A DNA stretch of 64,000 nt. Source: Mesostigma viride (taxonomy: Eukaryota; Streptophyta; Mesostigmatophyceae; Mesostigmatales; Mesostigmataceae). The notes beneath the pieces are model-generated. The model was not told the origin of the DNA and ran no database searches. It saw only the letters and a list, made by a program, of their open reading frames with translations. The stretch spans positions 5,255,585 through 5,319,584 of the forward strand of contig RPFO01000165.1 of NCBI GenBank assembly GCA_009746045.1. Direction: 5' to 3'. Numbering within the stretch: the first letter of the stretch is position 1; the number at the start of each line of letters is the position of its first letter. The translations under genes and the position numbers were made by a program. Below are positions 35,034 through 48,200 of this stretch, piece after piece.

Positions 35034-35709
35034 GGGCCAACTCACACGGGTCGCGATCGGCGTGGTTCGTACGGTCATGGTTCGCGAACCGCTTTGCCGA
35101 GTGGCATCGAACTTTCTGCCACGTGGAACAGAAATTGGTTGACGAACCGGTCGCACTCACACGGCGGGTCGCGGGCGTTCGGATTGTTCGGATAGATAAA
35201 GATTGGTTCACAGTACCTTTTTTGCTGGCGTTTCCGCACTTTCCGCTCTTTTCCGCACTCCTCCTCAATCTCCTCGTTGTCGCCACCTGTCCTTGGATTT
35301 ACACATACAGCGGGATATCTACGATATCGTATTCTGATTCTTCGGGTGTATGCAGTGATTATTTGTCTTAACTGGACGATACTAAATTCTACCTGGCGAG
35401 ACCGGCTTCGCTGGATCGAAGCTGTCCAGTTCTCTTCAGCACCCTGCCGTACTGGTTCTACGCCGACCGGATTCGTACTATTAGTTTCCGTACTTTCAGG
35501 TCTCTTTCGCACTTGTCAGGTTCGATTCACGGACACGTGGACTTTTCGCTCGCGAACATGGGTCGCGACACGATTTCCCGCGAACCACAAAGTCGGGTCG
35601 CGAACCATGCCCGTTTTCCGGTACTATCTGCCGACGCCGTGAGAAGATTCCTGCCACGCATGACAAGAGTGCTCACGAACTACGGATCGCGACCCGTGTG
35701 AGTTAGCCC
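35034..35709. mobile_element. MITE with about 25-bp terminal inverted repeats
   Basis: The left end reads GGGCCAACTCACACGGGTCG and the inverted right end GGGCTAACTCACACGGGTCG; both continue CGATC. Flanks are TTA (35031-35033) and TAA (35710-35712), so the duplication is TA or a TWA-type site; GG-starting termini with TWA would suggest PIF/Harbinger. At 676 bp and without coding sense it is non-autonomous. GGTTCGCGAACC-like words recur inside. Confidence 0.7.
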
Positions 35710-35712
35710 TAA

Positions 35713-36181
35713 TTAGAGTAGTGCGTTTGGCCGTCTGCGCGCGCACAAATCACAATCATGGCGCCTGCAATCACTGCACCTGGGTGGATCGGGATAATAT
35801 CATGCCACTGCATGCGCCATGGCATCATCTAGCATGATTACGTACATTGTTAGGCAGCAGTTTGTACTATCGTACCTGTTCGCCGTTCTGAGCATTACGC
35901 GGTCCCGAGTCGGTCAGTCCATGGCCTTCAGTTCATGAGCAGCATGTCGATACGGCCAGTGGTAAACCGTAGCGCCGTACTTGGGCGTGTGGTGCTGACG
36001 TGGGGACCATATTGCACGGTGCGGGCCCGGGGACCAGAGCAGCTCTGTGCGCCCCAAGCCCTCAACCAAAACACCAGGATACTATGTTCTCCCCCTAGAG
36101 CAAGGCAGTTTTTCAATGGTGTAATGCGTTCCAAGGGAAAAAAATGAGGGCGTTAAATCTTACGTAAATGTAAAGCTTGAC
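35713..36181. other. Upstream region of the SDP1-like gene
   Basis: Presumed promoter and 5' UTR of the lipase gene. No motif could be assigned with confidence and no other gene is visible. Confidence 0.4.
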
Positions 36182-39100
36182 ATGGAGCCAATTAACTTGA
36201 GCATGGAAGATTTGCGCCATCTTATTGCAAGTCTGGGACAAGATGACGAAGCCGAAGCGCTGGTAGGAGGATTTGCGATCGGCCCTCAGACGTTGCTTGG
36301 AAGGGTGCTAGCTTTAAAAGTGCTGTATGGCGGAGCTTTGTCATTCACTATTCAGAGAATTAAAGATGCGGTTCTTCGATTCCTGGGAAGATGGGGCAAA
36401 ATTGTTCATTATCTTGTAGGGAGCACGTTAAACCGGATAAACCTGCGAAGGCCATGGGCACTCGGCAGCGTTGTGCTGGCCGCTTGGTGGTTGTCAAGGG
36501 TCAGGGACCAGACTCCGCTGCGAGCCATGATTAATCAGAAGAAGCGGTATTACAAAAGTCTTATGAAACGGGCCCTCACTTACGAAGAGTGGCATCTGGC
36601 GGCGAAGTCATTGGATCTCGTCGAAGGCGGTGACAACAGGTAAGAAAGCAGCGATTACGGTGACGACTGTTACGGTAGGTCTTAACTTAATGTAGGCTGC
36701 GACCCACTGGCAATCCACGAGTACGTCGGGCACTTGTCAGCTTGCTTAGAGAGGGGACCCGTCCCGCAGGACCTGTTACCACGTGAAACCGACTGAGGAC
36801 GACCTTTACCCTGCGTGAATTGTCAGTGCATATTCTAGTTGCGGTGCGCTCGACATTTTCAATCACCTGGGAGCCTGGAAATATGGTAATATGGCATCTT
36901 GATCCAGCAATATCAGCAGGTCAGCTTACCGTTTCCAGGGCCACCAGGCCTCGCAAGCATTGCGATCCTCCCCAGTATTCTTCCTCCCTTTGCTTAAACA
37001 AAGGTCTGTTGCGACCTAAACGTGCATTGTTTTTTTCCTGTTGCGTGACGTTGCTGGGAACAGTGGCATGGGAGTAGGATGGTTCGAACTAGCGGTCGGT
37101 GGTGGTTCTCGCGAAGGCTAGGGTGGCAGTGCACACCTCATGCTGGCATGGTGACATGGCAATATGGTGATAGTGTGTCTGGTGTATATGCGCCTCCTTC
37201 TTGCCCCCTTAACTCACCCAAGGGATGATCATTAGAGGCTTCCCCTTTTCCTGGTGGTGGTTCCTTTCCCTCCTCCCTACACAGCCACTCCCAAAGTTGG
37301 CACCGCCCCCGCATGGCAGCCCACTGGGCATGGAGTGGTGGTGTGGTGTGTCATGCACGGTGTCATGGGTCAAGTCAGCATGGCTGCCGCATCCACCACC
37401 GCAGATGGTGCTGCACTGCTGGTAGCCCTGCCCCCAACCTGCCCCCCCTTCCACTCCCACTGGCTTTGCTGATGCAACGGTCACCATGGCCATCGCTGGC
37501 AGCCCTATCTCTGTTGGCTGTGCCTCTTTGTGGGGTTCCTTGTGCACGCACGCACACACACACACACACCTTATACGCACACACAAACCCATGCGTGCTC
37601 GCCCAACTACCTCCCCCCCCCATTCCGCACCCCCCTGGCAGGGAGCGCGACGGTCGCTTCTTTGACATTGAGCTGGTCGAGAGCCGCCTGAAGAACCTGC
37701 GGTCGGTCATGTCGCGCAACAACATCGTGGAGCTGGAGTACCACCTGCGCGCGCACCTCATCCGCAACCTGGGCAATGTGTGCAACCCAGAGCTGTACCG
37801 CTCGCGCCTCGTCGCACCAAAGGTGTGTGCGCGGTGGAAGTAAGTAGTGCCATCATTGGTAGGCGCACACGAGGTGGTGAAACACACGGCCAGCATCCAC
37901 ACGTGCACACCTACAGCTGCATGTGATGTGCCCAGAAATATGTGTACGGTATGGGTGTGCCCAGGGTGTCCAGGGCCGCAGGATGGTCTGGCATCGTGGG
38001 TGCGCGTTCGCCGTTGGGAAAGTGTTGGAGTCTTGGGGCGGACGTAGGGGTGGGCGCGCCATGTTACGACTCCGCTCATGCCGCCGCTCTGTTCACAAAA
38101 ATATACTGCGTGCGTGCATGGCGCTGCTCGGCGCCCCCTCCCCCTTCTCCCCCTGCCAGGTCATCCGCGAGTACCTGCACGAGGTCAACTTCCAGCTCAA
38201 GTACATCTGCAACTACGACCAGCCGGACCTGACGCTGGAGCAGAAGCTGGTCTTCATGCAGGTGAGGGGTGCATGCAGGTGAGGGGTGCATGCAGGTGAG
38301 GGGTGCATGCAGGTGAGGGGTGCATGCAGGTGAAGGGTGGGGGGTGGATGCAGGCCTGTGCCTGGTCTTCATGCTTGTGAGGCATGCAAATGAAGGAATG
38401 AAGGAAGGATGTCCGGTGAGGCCTGCGGCGGGTGTTGCTGCAGGTGGCGTTGTACAGAGCTGGCCATCGTTACAGCCGCGTGTGGGGCCGCCGTCGTTAA
38501 CGCCACGTGCTGGCCGTGTTGCTCCCCCTTTCCATCCCCAGCCCCGGCCCGGGAGCGTCTGCCGTCGCTCTCTCCCACCTACCTGTACCCACTTTCCTTC
38601 ACCCCACGGCCACTCATTTCACTTTGCTCTCCTCCCCCTCCCCCTTCCCCCTCCCCCCTTCCTCCCGTCCTCACCCCCCCCTTTGTGCAGGAGACGCGGC
38701 ACGCGTTTGGCCGCACGGCGCTGCTGCTGTCGGGCGGCGCGACGCTGGGCCTGTTCCACCTGGGCGTGGTCAAGACGCTCGTCTACCACCGCATCCTGCC
38801 ACGTGTCGTCGCTGGGTCGAGCGCGGGCTCCATCATCTCCTCCTTCATTGCGACCAAGTAGGTGCCCGCTTGCGAGCGCCGGAGTGGGTGCCCTTTGGTA
38901 CAAAGCGATTTAGTTGTCAAGTGCCCTTTCTGTTCTGTGAGGACGACCAAACGAGCTGCCTTTTGATAATGGCAGAGTAGGTGCCCTGTCATCGACACGC
39001 TGTCAGATGCCCTGACCTCGCCTCCATGGTCAAGGTCCTGGCTGCCGTCACCGTGTGCTGACCATGGCTGCCGCGTCCCATGGTGGGTGCGGTACCGGCT

Positions 39101-42100
39101 CCACGCCCTTGGGTGCCCTCACACCCCCCACGCCTGCACCCGTTCCTTGTATTCCCTGTGCCCCCCCACGCCCACACCCTGTAGGACGGACGACGAGCTG
39201 GAGGCCTTCTTCCAGCAGCCGCTGCCCGAGATGAAGTTCTTCACCGAGGTGAGCGCGCATGTGCTATATCGATGGGTATCAAGCGCATGTGCCATAAATA
39301 GGGTGATTTGGCTCATGGATGGTTGTGTCCACACGCATTGTGGGCGATGCCGCATCGGGCGCGCTGCCCATGGCCCCGCTGCATGCTTGCCCCAGGGACT
39401 TTGCCTTTTCCTTCTACACGTGCCATGAGTGGTGTGCCACCTGTCCCTTGCCTTCTCTCTCCCTTGGCCACATGTTTCTGTTTGTGTTGCTTCCCCCCCC
39501 CCCCCCCCCCCCAATCTCTCTCCCTCTCTCCAATACACACATGCACACACATGCACTCACACATGCACTCACACACACATGCGCACATGCCCACATGCAC
39601 ACATATGTGCGTATCCCTGCCTCCTCTGCATCGCCCCGCCGTGCGCCAGGTGGGCTCTCTTGTGCGCTTCGCGATCCGCTGGCTGCGCTACGGCCGCCTG
39701 CACGACGTCAGCGTGCTGCGCAAGCAGCTGCGCGACCTCATCGGCGACTACACCTTCCAGGTGAGGGGAGAGGGGGCCCAGATGTGGCAGGCTAGGTGAG
39801 AGGAAGAGGGGGATGATTCCTTGGAGGTCTAGATCCTGGGCGCGGGATGGGCTTGTACTATACATTACAGGAGAGGGGGATAGAGGGGCAATCAACTTTG
39901 CTTTTCAGGCCGATATAGTGGGGAAATAATCGCGTCAAGTGAAGGCAAATGAAGGAAGGTGTGGGGTGGGCCGGTAGTTGCCGGCGCAGCGAAAGGAAAA
40001 GTAGGGAGTGGTGGCGGGTATTGCGTGGGGCAGGCGGTGAGGGCTGTCCAGATGTGGCAACGGGGGCACCCAGGGTGAGGCCCAGTGGTTGCGGTGGCAC
40101 ATTGAAGGGAAGAGTGAGGCAAAGGATGGGAGGGCGCCCGTTGTGTGTTGGCCTTGGGAGCGAGGGTGGTTGGGCTCATGTCCAGGTTTCGTCACACCCA
40201 CGCTCCGTCTCCCTTCTCTGCCTGCACATCGTATCGCATGACTCACGCTTGCACCCTGTTCTCTGTTTTCCCGCCCCCTGACCCGTCTGCACCCCTCCCG
40301 CCATCACACCGCGCCCCCTCGTCTTTCCGCATGTATGCAGGAGGCTTACGACCTGTCGGGCCGCATCCTGGGCGTGTCCATCTCGAGCGTGCGCCCCCAC
40401 GAGCCGCCCATGCTTCTCAACTACCTCACCTCCCCCCACGTGATCATCTGGTCGGCCGTCTGTGCCTCGTGCTCCTTCCCGGGACTGTTCGAGGCGCAGG
40501 AGCTGGTCGCCAAGGACCCAGCGGTGCGTGGGGGTGGGGGTGGTGCTGGTGATGCGAGTGGCGGTGGGTGGGGTTGGCGGGGTGGGGCTGGGTGGGGGAC
40601 TGGTGGGGGGGATGGTGAACGGGGAGGTCGTGGGGGTAAACTCACAGTTGATGTCATGATGTATGCACGCACACATACAAGGGTGCAAGCGGGCCAGCCA
40701 TCACCGTCCAGCCAACCGCATCCTCGTCGCAAATCGCCACCCCGACATCAAGTGAGCTGTAACAGCACAGCAACCTGGCTGTTTCGAGGACAGCCACATC
40801 GGGTCGGTGTTTGCTATCCGCCGCCACTTGCCGATGTGGCGCTTTGACGTATCCGCGGCCCTTTCTCTGTAGGGTGCTCATGTCGTCGTGCCCACACCCA
40901 TGATCCATGCCCCCCTCTCCCTGCAGGGCAAGTGGATCCCCTACCACTGGGAGCGGTCCACCATGGTGGGTCGCCGATGGCGCGACGGCAGCCTGGAGGA
41001 GGACCTGCCCTTCCTGCGCGTGAAGGAGCTGTTCAACGTGAACCACTTCATCGTCAGCCAGGCCAACCCGCACATCGCGCCTTTCCTGCGGCTCAAGGAG
41101 CTCATCTACGAGTACGGTGGCAAGACTGCGAGAAAGGTAGGGCGGGTATGGTGGCAAGACCGCGACAAAGGTAGCACGTGGGCGTGCGTGTGGGCGTGGG
41201 CGTGGGTAAGGGGAGGGGAGGGGAAGGGGGAGGGGAGTGGAGGGGGAGGGGAGTGGAGGGGAAGGAGGGGGAGGGGAGGGATGGGGGAGAGGGGTAGGGG
41301 AGGGGTAGGGGAGGGATGGGGGAGAGGGGTAGGGGAGGGGGAGGGTAGGGTTGGGGGAGAGGGGAGGGGTGGCGGAGAGGGGAGGGGGAGGGCAGAAGCT
41401 AAGAAGGGAAGGGGAAACGGAGATCTGGAAAGGGAAAAGGAGAAGACTAGAATGGGCAAAAGAGATGAATTGTCAGGATGCGGTGTGAGTAGCACAATCT
41501 TTTCTTGATAAGAGAGCACCTCTCGCATGGGAATGGGAGGCAAGAGGAAGCAGGTAGCCCAAGGGATGTGGGAAACAAGCGGCGGCGATGGCACACGGCA
41601 GGGCCGCGTGGGGGGATGAACCTGCGTGCCGCGCGGCCTGCTTCCGTGGCCACAGAGCATGTCACGAGTCTGGTAAACAGTAGCGGGTGGCTAGTCATGC
41701 CGTTCCGCTTTACACGGGAGTTTGAGGAACGGCGGAGATCCACGGCACCCATGAACATGGGCAGGGTTGCGTCTCGATAAGGCCTTTGCTTTCTATTCTC
41801 CGTTAGCCGTCCCGTCTGTGGTCTCATGCCTTGTTGTTTATGTGTAATGATGACCAGTTTCCCCCCCAATCGCCGTCATTACTCATCTGCTGCCGTACTA
41901 TCTATGTTCATGGCTGTCCTCATCAGCTGCTATTGGCATCAATACCTTGCCTGTGCCTGCGCCCTGCTGGTTGTGCCTGTGCCTGCGTGCCTCTGGTTGT
42001 GCCTGTGCCTGCGCGCCGCTGGTTGTGCTCGTGTGTGCGCGAGTGCTGGGCGGTCCGCTCACCACCACCGCCCCCTTCCTCACCACCACCGGCGCCCCCC

Positions 42101-43784
42101 CTCCTCCTGCCCAGGCGATGCATTTGCTGGAGCTGGAGGTGAAGCACCGGCTCAAGCAGGCGCTGGAGATGGGCATCGGCGGCAAGGGCATGTCCAGCCT
42201 GTGGTCGCAGGAGTGGGAGGGCGACATCACCATCGTCATGCCCGCCACGTGGGAGCAGGTGGGCACACGCAGTACCTCACGACCGCACCGCCGCACACTC
42301 GTGCCATGCGTGCGCGTCCATGCTATACCCCTTGTGTGGACTCTTGTTTTGGGATCAAAAGTCTGTGGCTGGCGTCGCCTGTCATTTTGATTGGGCGCCA
42401 GGCACAGGCAAGTGCCAGGCCTGTGGCAGCGGGGAAGTGCGGGGCAGGGTGGAGTAAGTGGCCGAGGCCCCTTGTCTCCTTGCAGGCATGCACACGGGCA
42501 GTCACCCCCAGCATGCAGAATGAGATGAGCTTTGTGTGCTGCCCACTGACGCATCGACTGCTTGCCGCGCCTGTGGCCGCATCGTCCAACACGTTGGCAC
42601 GGCCGTCGCCGCCACGTGCGCATCCGTTGCCCACACACGCGCCTGCTTGCATGTTCCCCCCCCCCTTTGTGTGGCGCGTGTTCTCCCCTCCCTCCCCCCC
42701 CTTACGTGGCGCGCGCCAGATGCGCAAAGTGATCGCCAACCCGACGCGCGAGGACGTGATGTCGGCGGTGCTGCAGGGCGAGCGGCTGGCGTGGGGCAAG
42801 GTCTCCTCGATCATCGCAAACTGCTCGATCGAGATGACCCTCGACGAGTGTGTGCAGGAGCTGCGTGCCCGGTACGTGCAAGGGGGTTGGGGGTGGATGG
42901 ATATGGGTGTCATTGCTGCTTGCCGTGAATGTGGTTTAACGAATGTTGTGTGCAGCCGTGGTGGTTGCTGTCATCTGCTCATGGGACGCCTCGATGCGTG
43001 CCCCTTGCAGAGCGCGTCCAGTGAGTGCTCGTGTCCCCGCCATGCTGACCCCGGCCTTTTCTTGTTGGACATTATTGTTGCTGCCCCCTTTTTCTCCCCC
43101 TTCCCCTCTCCCTTCTCATTTCCCCCCCCCTCCCCCCTGTGCAGCAAGAAGGCGCAGCAGCACCAGCTGGTGGGCACCTTCATGCGCCAGCTGGACAAGG
43201 ACTCGCGCATCCCCTCGTGGAACACCCTCGCGCGGCCGGCCTCGTCTGACTCGATGGCCTCCTCCAGCGACGAGGGAAGCAGCCACTCGGGCCGCAGCCG
43301 CCCGCAGGAGCCCGCGCCCAAGGGGCTGTCCGCGCCCACCAAGGCCCACGCGGCGCACGAGGCAGCGCGCGCACGCGTCAAGAAGCGGCGCGTGCGGCAC
43401 AAGGAGGGCGCTGTGTTCCCCTCGGCCGCGCGCAAGGGTGGGGAGCCCCCTGTGGGCGTGTTTGACGTCATGTCGCCCGTGGACTCGGGGTCGCCGCGTG
43501 CGGTGCCGCCGCCGCTGGTCAGTGCGCTCCCTGCAGGTCTCCTGAGCACCCCCTGGCCCAGCAACCAGATGCTCAGCACGCAGGAGGAGGAGGAAACCCC
43601 GCCCTTACCGGCAGATGGACCGCCGGCGCGCACCAGTGGGGACAAGTCGGGTGGGCCCCTGGCGGAGCTGTACGACCGCGAGGGCTTGGATGGCTCTGTG
43701 GGGCCCCTCCATGGCCTGGATGGTGGGCCCCAGGGGCGCGTGATGGGCCATGTTCATAGCCAGGAAGGCGAAGAGTGTATATAG
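36182..43784 (+). CDS. SDP1: SDP1-like patatin-domain triacylglycerol lipase
   Basis: Eleven exons fit in phase: 36182-36639, 37642-37822, 38160-38261, 38691-38857, 39185-39248, 39650-39760, 40341-40523, 40927-41136, 42115-42258, 42720-42871, 43145-43784 (803 aa). The N-terminal DUF3336-type region includes [12 protein letters not shown] and [15 protein letters not shown]. The patatin domain has the oxyanion loop [10 protein letters not shown], the nucleophile in GSSAG (Ser about 291), [10 protein letters not shown] and the catalytic Asp in [13 protein letters not shown] (about 442). [16 protein letters not shown] and [17 protein letters not shown] are hallmark segments of this plant/yeast lipase family, which starts oil-body triacylglycerol breakdown. 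The C-terminal 200 residues are Ser/Pro/acidic, with a basic [11 protein letters not shown] patch, and are poorly conserved. TGTAA signals follow the stop. A hydrophobic segment near residue 95 ([12 protein letters not shown]) may help membrane association. Confidence 0.93.
38262..38335 (+). repeat. Splice-donor-containing 17-bp tandem repeat in SDP1 intron 3
   Basis: Four copies of GTGAGGGGTGCATGCAG start exactly at the 5' splice site after exon 3, followed by a variant GTGAAGGG. Each junction regenerates GCAG|GTGAGG, so the intron presents several consecutive, near-identical donor sites. Confidence 0.9.
41200..41400 (+). repeat. GGGGA-rich purine tract in SDP1 intron 8
   Basis: About 200 bases of almost pure G/A (GGGGAGGGG units) in the transcribed sense. 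It may form G-quadruplexes in the pre-mRNA. Open frames here are artefacts. Confidence 0.85.
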
Positions 43785-43862
43785 GGGGACTTGCATCACG
43801 TGGACTTGCGTGGCCTGCATCCCTTCTTGTGGGGCGGACAATGCCTTGCTCTCGTGGCCCCT

Positions 43863-43878
43863 TGTAAAATGCTTGTAA
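43863..43878 (+). terminator. TGTAA poly(A) signals of the SDP1-like gene
   Basis: TGTAA occurs at 43863-43867 and 43874-43878, about 80-90 bases after the stop codon. TGTAA is the usual polyadenylation signal in chlorophyte algae. Confidence 0.55.
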
Positions 43879-44294
43879 TATGTGACCTGGCCCCTGACGA
43901 TGACCCTAGAATGGTTGACCAGATATGGCCCACTGCCACCGAGTACACTTTGTGCTGGTGGTGTTATTCTAAACAAACAATCCCGTAGCACTTGTTCAGT
44001 GCTTTCATGTCCACACATGCATCCCCGACATAGTTGAGCCACGTGCCTTGTTAGGACTTTGGCTCGGTTCTTTCCCAGAAAACCTACCTTACATGATGGT
44101 CGATACATAGGTTGGTGAGACCACCAGTGCAAGCCTGACATTGCATGTACCCTGATTAAGGGATGCTCATGCAAGCCTGCCTTGGTAGCAGGCAAGCACA
44201 TGTATGAGCATGTGCTGGGGTGTGCGATTGAATATTTTACACAGTCCATCTAAAATTTTAATGCAAGTGGATTACACAATAGTTGTCTCACTCA

Positions 44295-44427
44295 CAAGGC
44301 TACACATTTCCATCACCATCATATTCATCATCCTGGACGACTCGAACACGCGGACAAGATAACGGCAGGCTCGAGCTACCATGGTCCGGATTCTCCCGAT
44401 TTCTGGCCTGCGCTGGTTGTCTCCTTG
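44295..44427 (+). mobile_element. SINE-like short retroposon with 16-bp target duplication
   Basis: The 133-bp insert is flanked by identical 16-base direct repeats ATAGTTGTCTCACTCA at 44279-44294 and 44428-44443. A close relative occurs inverted at 57530-57668. Both share GCTACACATTTCCATC, ATATTCATCATCCTG, AGATAACGGCAGGCTCGAGC and GATTTCTGGCC. A long target duplication points to insertion by a target-primed (LINE-type) machinery. No tRNA-like promoter was recognised. Confidence 0.65.
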
Positions 44428-45236
44428 ATAGTTGTCTCACTCAAATTATAGCGACAGTTAATTGCCCAGGGGTTTGTGGAGGTCAATTAGTATCTGCAAG
44501 CTATAATGCTCATGCTCATTCAGGTTCGGCAACCCAAATTGCGTCAATAACTAGTTGACCAGGAAGTTTGACTTCAATCCTGAATCCATACCCAATCCTA
44601 AATCCATACCCACAGATGTCTGTAATATTGAGGCAGATGGTACGCAATGATAGATGGCACGTAGTGATGAAGGAGACCACCCCCAAGTCTGTGGGGGCTC
44701 CGCGTGTGACCGCGTATGGCATTCATAGCGATTCGGGCCGTGGTGCCCACAACCCTGTAACTAGGACCTAGATAGCTTATACCATCCATTCCATGTTCCC
44801 CTCCCACTGAGGACTTATGCTCACGTGACGCAGTCACGTGTCTATTAATTAATTAGTTACTTAATACCCACAGATAAAAGTAGTACGAACTCTAACCAGA
44901 ATGCCACCAAAAAAATGCAAAAGTAAATGAGAAACAGGATGATTTTATCCAGAATGACCTGTGTAGTGACTGACTAGAAGGGCATCTCAAACTTGAAGGA
45001 TTTGTGTAGAACCGCGGGATACGTGGACAAAATGACACAGAACAAGTGCTCCATGATACACAACAGCACATCTCGCTGTCAGTACTGGCCTCGCTGCTGT
45101 CCTTTTATCCCCTTGGCACTGGTGCCCTGCATGTAGGAGACAACTGGGGGTACAGCTCCGGACTTGCTCGAAAAAGAGCAGCTTGGGGCCACTCAGCAGC
45201 AGCCGCTACATCACATAGTACAAACAACGAGAGGGT

Positions 45237-48200
45237 TCAGTGGGCGGATGAGATGGCTGACTGGGGCACGATGAGCGCCAGGATCGAGTCCTTCATGCCG
45301 CACGTCGTGCCCACGGCGCTGCACACCGAGCGGGAGGGCGGCAGCAGGTAGAGCATGCGCCCGCTCTTGCTCGGGGCCGCGGGGGCCAACGCGCCGGGCA
45401 CCGGGGGCAGCTTCACGACGCCCGCGCGCTGCCGTTGCACGAGGTACTCGATGAATTTGATAAACTGTGCGCAGTCACGTGGGGGCGATGGGACTGCGAC
45501 ACCCGAACAGGTCAAGAACATGCCTCCATGGATTACACCGCACGCCCAGACCCATCAAGGGAGTAACAAGGAGGGACCTTGGTCCAGCAAAGTGCGTTGT
45601 TGACGCCTACGGAGGGTTTCTTGCGGAATGAGCGCGAGTACCAGAAGATCCCCCCACATGGAATCCCCTCGCACGGCATCCCAGCACTAGCATAACCCCG
45701 CCCATGCACGGATGTGTGGAGCCGCACTGTCTCGGCGCCCGATGCTCTCCTATGGCCCAACAGGCCTTTGGCTGCATGTGCCACGCAGTCGGATGCCGCA
45801 TGCTACAGCCATCGCTGGTTGATGGCAAGATGCTACAGCTTGAGTGACTTCCCACTGCCTGAAACTACCCATGCTCAGGCTAGCCGTCCCCCCGCGTGCA
45901 TGTGCAGATGTTGCAGATTACCCTGTTTATGGATGCCATGCGACAGATCCGACACCTGCCAGACGTGGACGGTGAGATGGACACAGTCCCCATGCTTCCC
46001 TGTTGCTGCAAGCCTGGCAACAGAGTGCGCAGTCCCCCCACTAATGCACGCTTTGCCTACCATCCGAGGCATTGCCTGTCACTAGAGGTGCTGGTTCCTC
46101 AAAGTTCCTCCAAGTTTTGCAGCTGAGAACCCGCGATGGCTGGCAGTGTGCCCCGCAAGCCACAGGAGCCACAGAGCCGCCTGCCCCCCCCCACCCCCTC
46201 ACCTGCGTATGGTTGCTCTCTCCTTCCTCTGCAGTCAAGCGCAGCAGGCTCCGCTGCAATATGGCGGGGGGTGAACCATGGAGGGCACGCATGGGCACAT
46301 GGCCGGCAAGGGGGGGACGTGCGCCAAGGCAGGCAAAGGAAGCGTCGTTGAGGACCATGCATATACCACTATTATCATACTTGAGGCCTCGGCATTTCTC
46401 ACAAGCGTTCCCTGTGCATGCTGAGGGCCAACGCCACCCTGAAAAAAGGCAACCTTTCTAAAAGAATGTTTTATAAATTAAAGAAGTTTCTGGCATCCTC
46501 ATGACTTATGAAGCCACATGCCCAGCCACCAGCACGTTGGCACCGCCCGCACGGTATGCATGCACAAGGCAAGGACGTTTGACAAGGGAGCAAAATTTTC
46601 AAGCTGCGTTGTCAGGGAGACGGTAGCCAGCGCCCTGTTTTGGCATCCCGACCATGGAAGTACAGCCAGAGCCGATGAGAGAGTGCATGACGCCCCGTTT
46701 ACCAACAACCCTCGGCGCGCAAAGGCCGATGTGACACCAGGCCGACACAAAACACATCGAGAGACACAAGGGCCGATCGCAGTGGGGGCTATACGGCTGA
46801 CGGAGCCACACTCCACCAGCATATCCCTGACAAGAGACCCATGCATTGGTGCAGGCCTAATGCCCCAAGCAGCACCACGGACACCGACACGGTGCCTGGG
46901 GCATGCACACACGATGGCAGGGGAGTGAGGTAAGCACCGACCACGATGGCATGGAGGGAGATGAGCACTGACCACGACGGCACGAAGGGAGGTAAGCACC
47001 GACCACGATGGCATGGGAGTGGGATAAGCGTGGAGCCTCGTATGCTCCACGTAGACATCACGACAAGTACGCCCCAGGGTCCCATGGGGGCCGACGCCCA
47101 CCTGCTGCGCGGGCGTCCCCTTGAACACGTTGGTCAGCACGTGGGTCAAGTCGGCGCGCATGATCACGTCTAGCACGCTCGGCCACCTGGGGGTGTGCGC
47201 CGCCGCAGGGATGTTTGCAGGGCGGGGGGGGGCGGGGGAGGGGGAACGAGGGTAGGGGATCCAACATGCGGTTTGGAGTAAGCACGACATCGAAGGTGCT
47301 GCTGGTGATGGAGTGGGCATGACAAGGCGGGTGCTGGAAGTGGGGTTGGTGTAGGCGGTACCCTCACCTCAAAGACAGGGCTGGTGATATACAAGAGACG
47401 GCGACTGCTGGGCTGTTAGAACAGGCTGTGCTGCGTACGTTTCTGCGTGCCTACATCCCACACCTTGCAGTCTGCACCCAGCGCCACCCGATCCAGCAGG
47501 GCAGCGCACAACCGCACGCAATGCACGCACCAAGGACACGGAGGCAGCGCGGGCAGGCGGCGTCTGTCCTCCACGATGAGATCGTACTCGGCGGGCCCCT
47601 CCCTCGCCCACTCCAAAACTTTCTGATCTCCCCTTAGACTAGTGGGCATGCTCTCCCCCCCTTCCCCCCCCCCCCCTTCTTTCCCCCCCCCTTCTTTCCC
47701 CCCCCTTCCCCCCTTCCCCCCCCCTTCCCCCCCCCCTTCCCCCCCCCCTTCCCCCCCCCTTCCCCCCTCCCCTTCCCATTCCCCCCCTTCCCCCCCCCCT
47801 TCCCCCCCTTCCCCCCCTTCCCCCCCCTTCCCCCCCTTCCCCCCCTTCCCCCCCTTCCCCCCCCTTCCCCCCCTTCCCCCCTTCCCCCCCTTCCCCCCCC
47901 TTCCCCGTCCCCTTCCCCTTCCCCCCCCTTCCCTTCCCCTTCCCCCCCCTTTCCCCCCCCTTCCCCCCCTTTCTCCCCCCCCCTCTCTCCCCCCCTTCCC
48001 CCCCCTTCCCCCCCCTTCCCCCCCCCTTCCCCCCCTTCCCCCCTTCCCCCCCCCTTCCCCCCCCCCCCTTTCCCCCCCCCTTCCCCCCCCCTTCCCCCCC
48101 CCTTTCTCCCCCCCCTTCCCCCCCCTTTCTCCCCCCCCTTTCTCCCCCCCTTCCCCCCCCTTCCCCCCCTTCCCCCCCCCCCTTCCCCCCCCCTTCCCCC

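Larger units (their letters stand above)
43785..45236. other. Region between converging genes
   Basis: 3' ends of the lipase (plus) and the SPOC gene (minus) face each other here. Apart from the TGTAA signals and a short retroposon-like insert (44295-44427), only a short direct repeat of TAAATCCATACCCA type (about 44578-44612) was noticed. No gene. Confidence 0.5.

Noticed and set aside
41826-43784. Single 652-residue ORF as one exon of the lipase
   Set aside because: Conserved lipase segments inside it are separated by low-complexity sequence with GT-AG borders that fit the phase; read as three exons instead.
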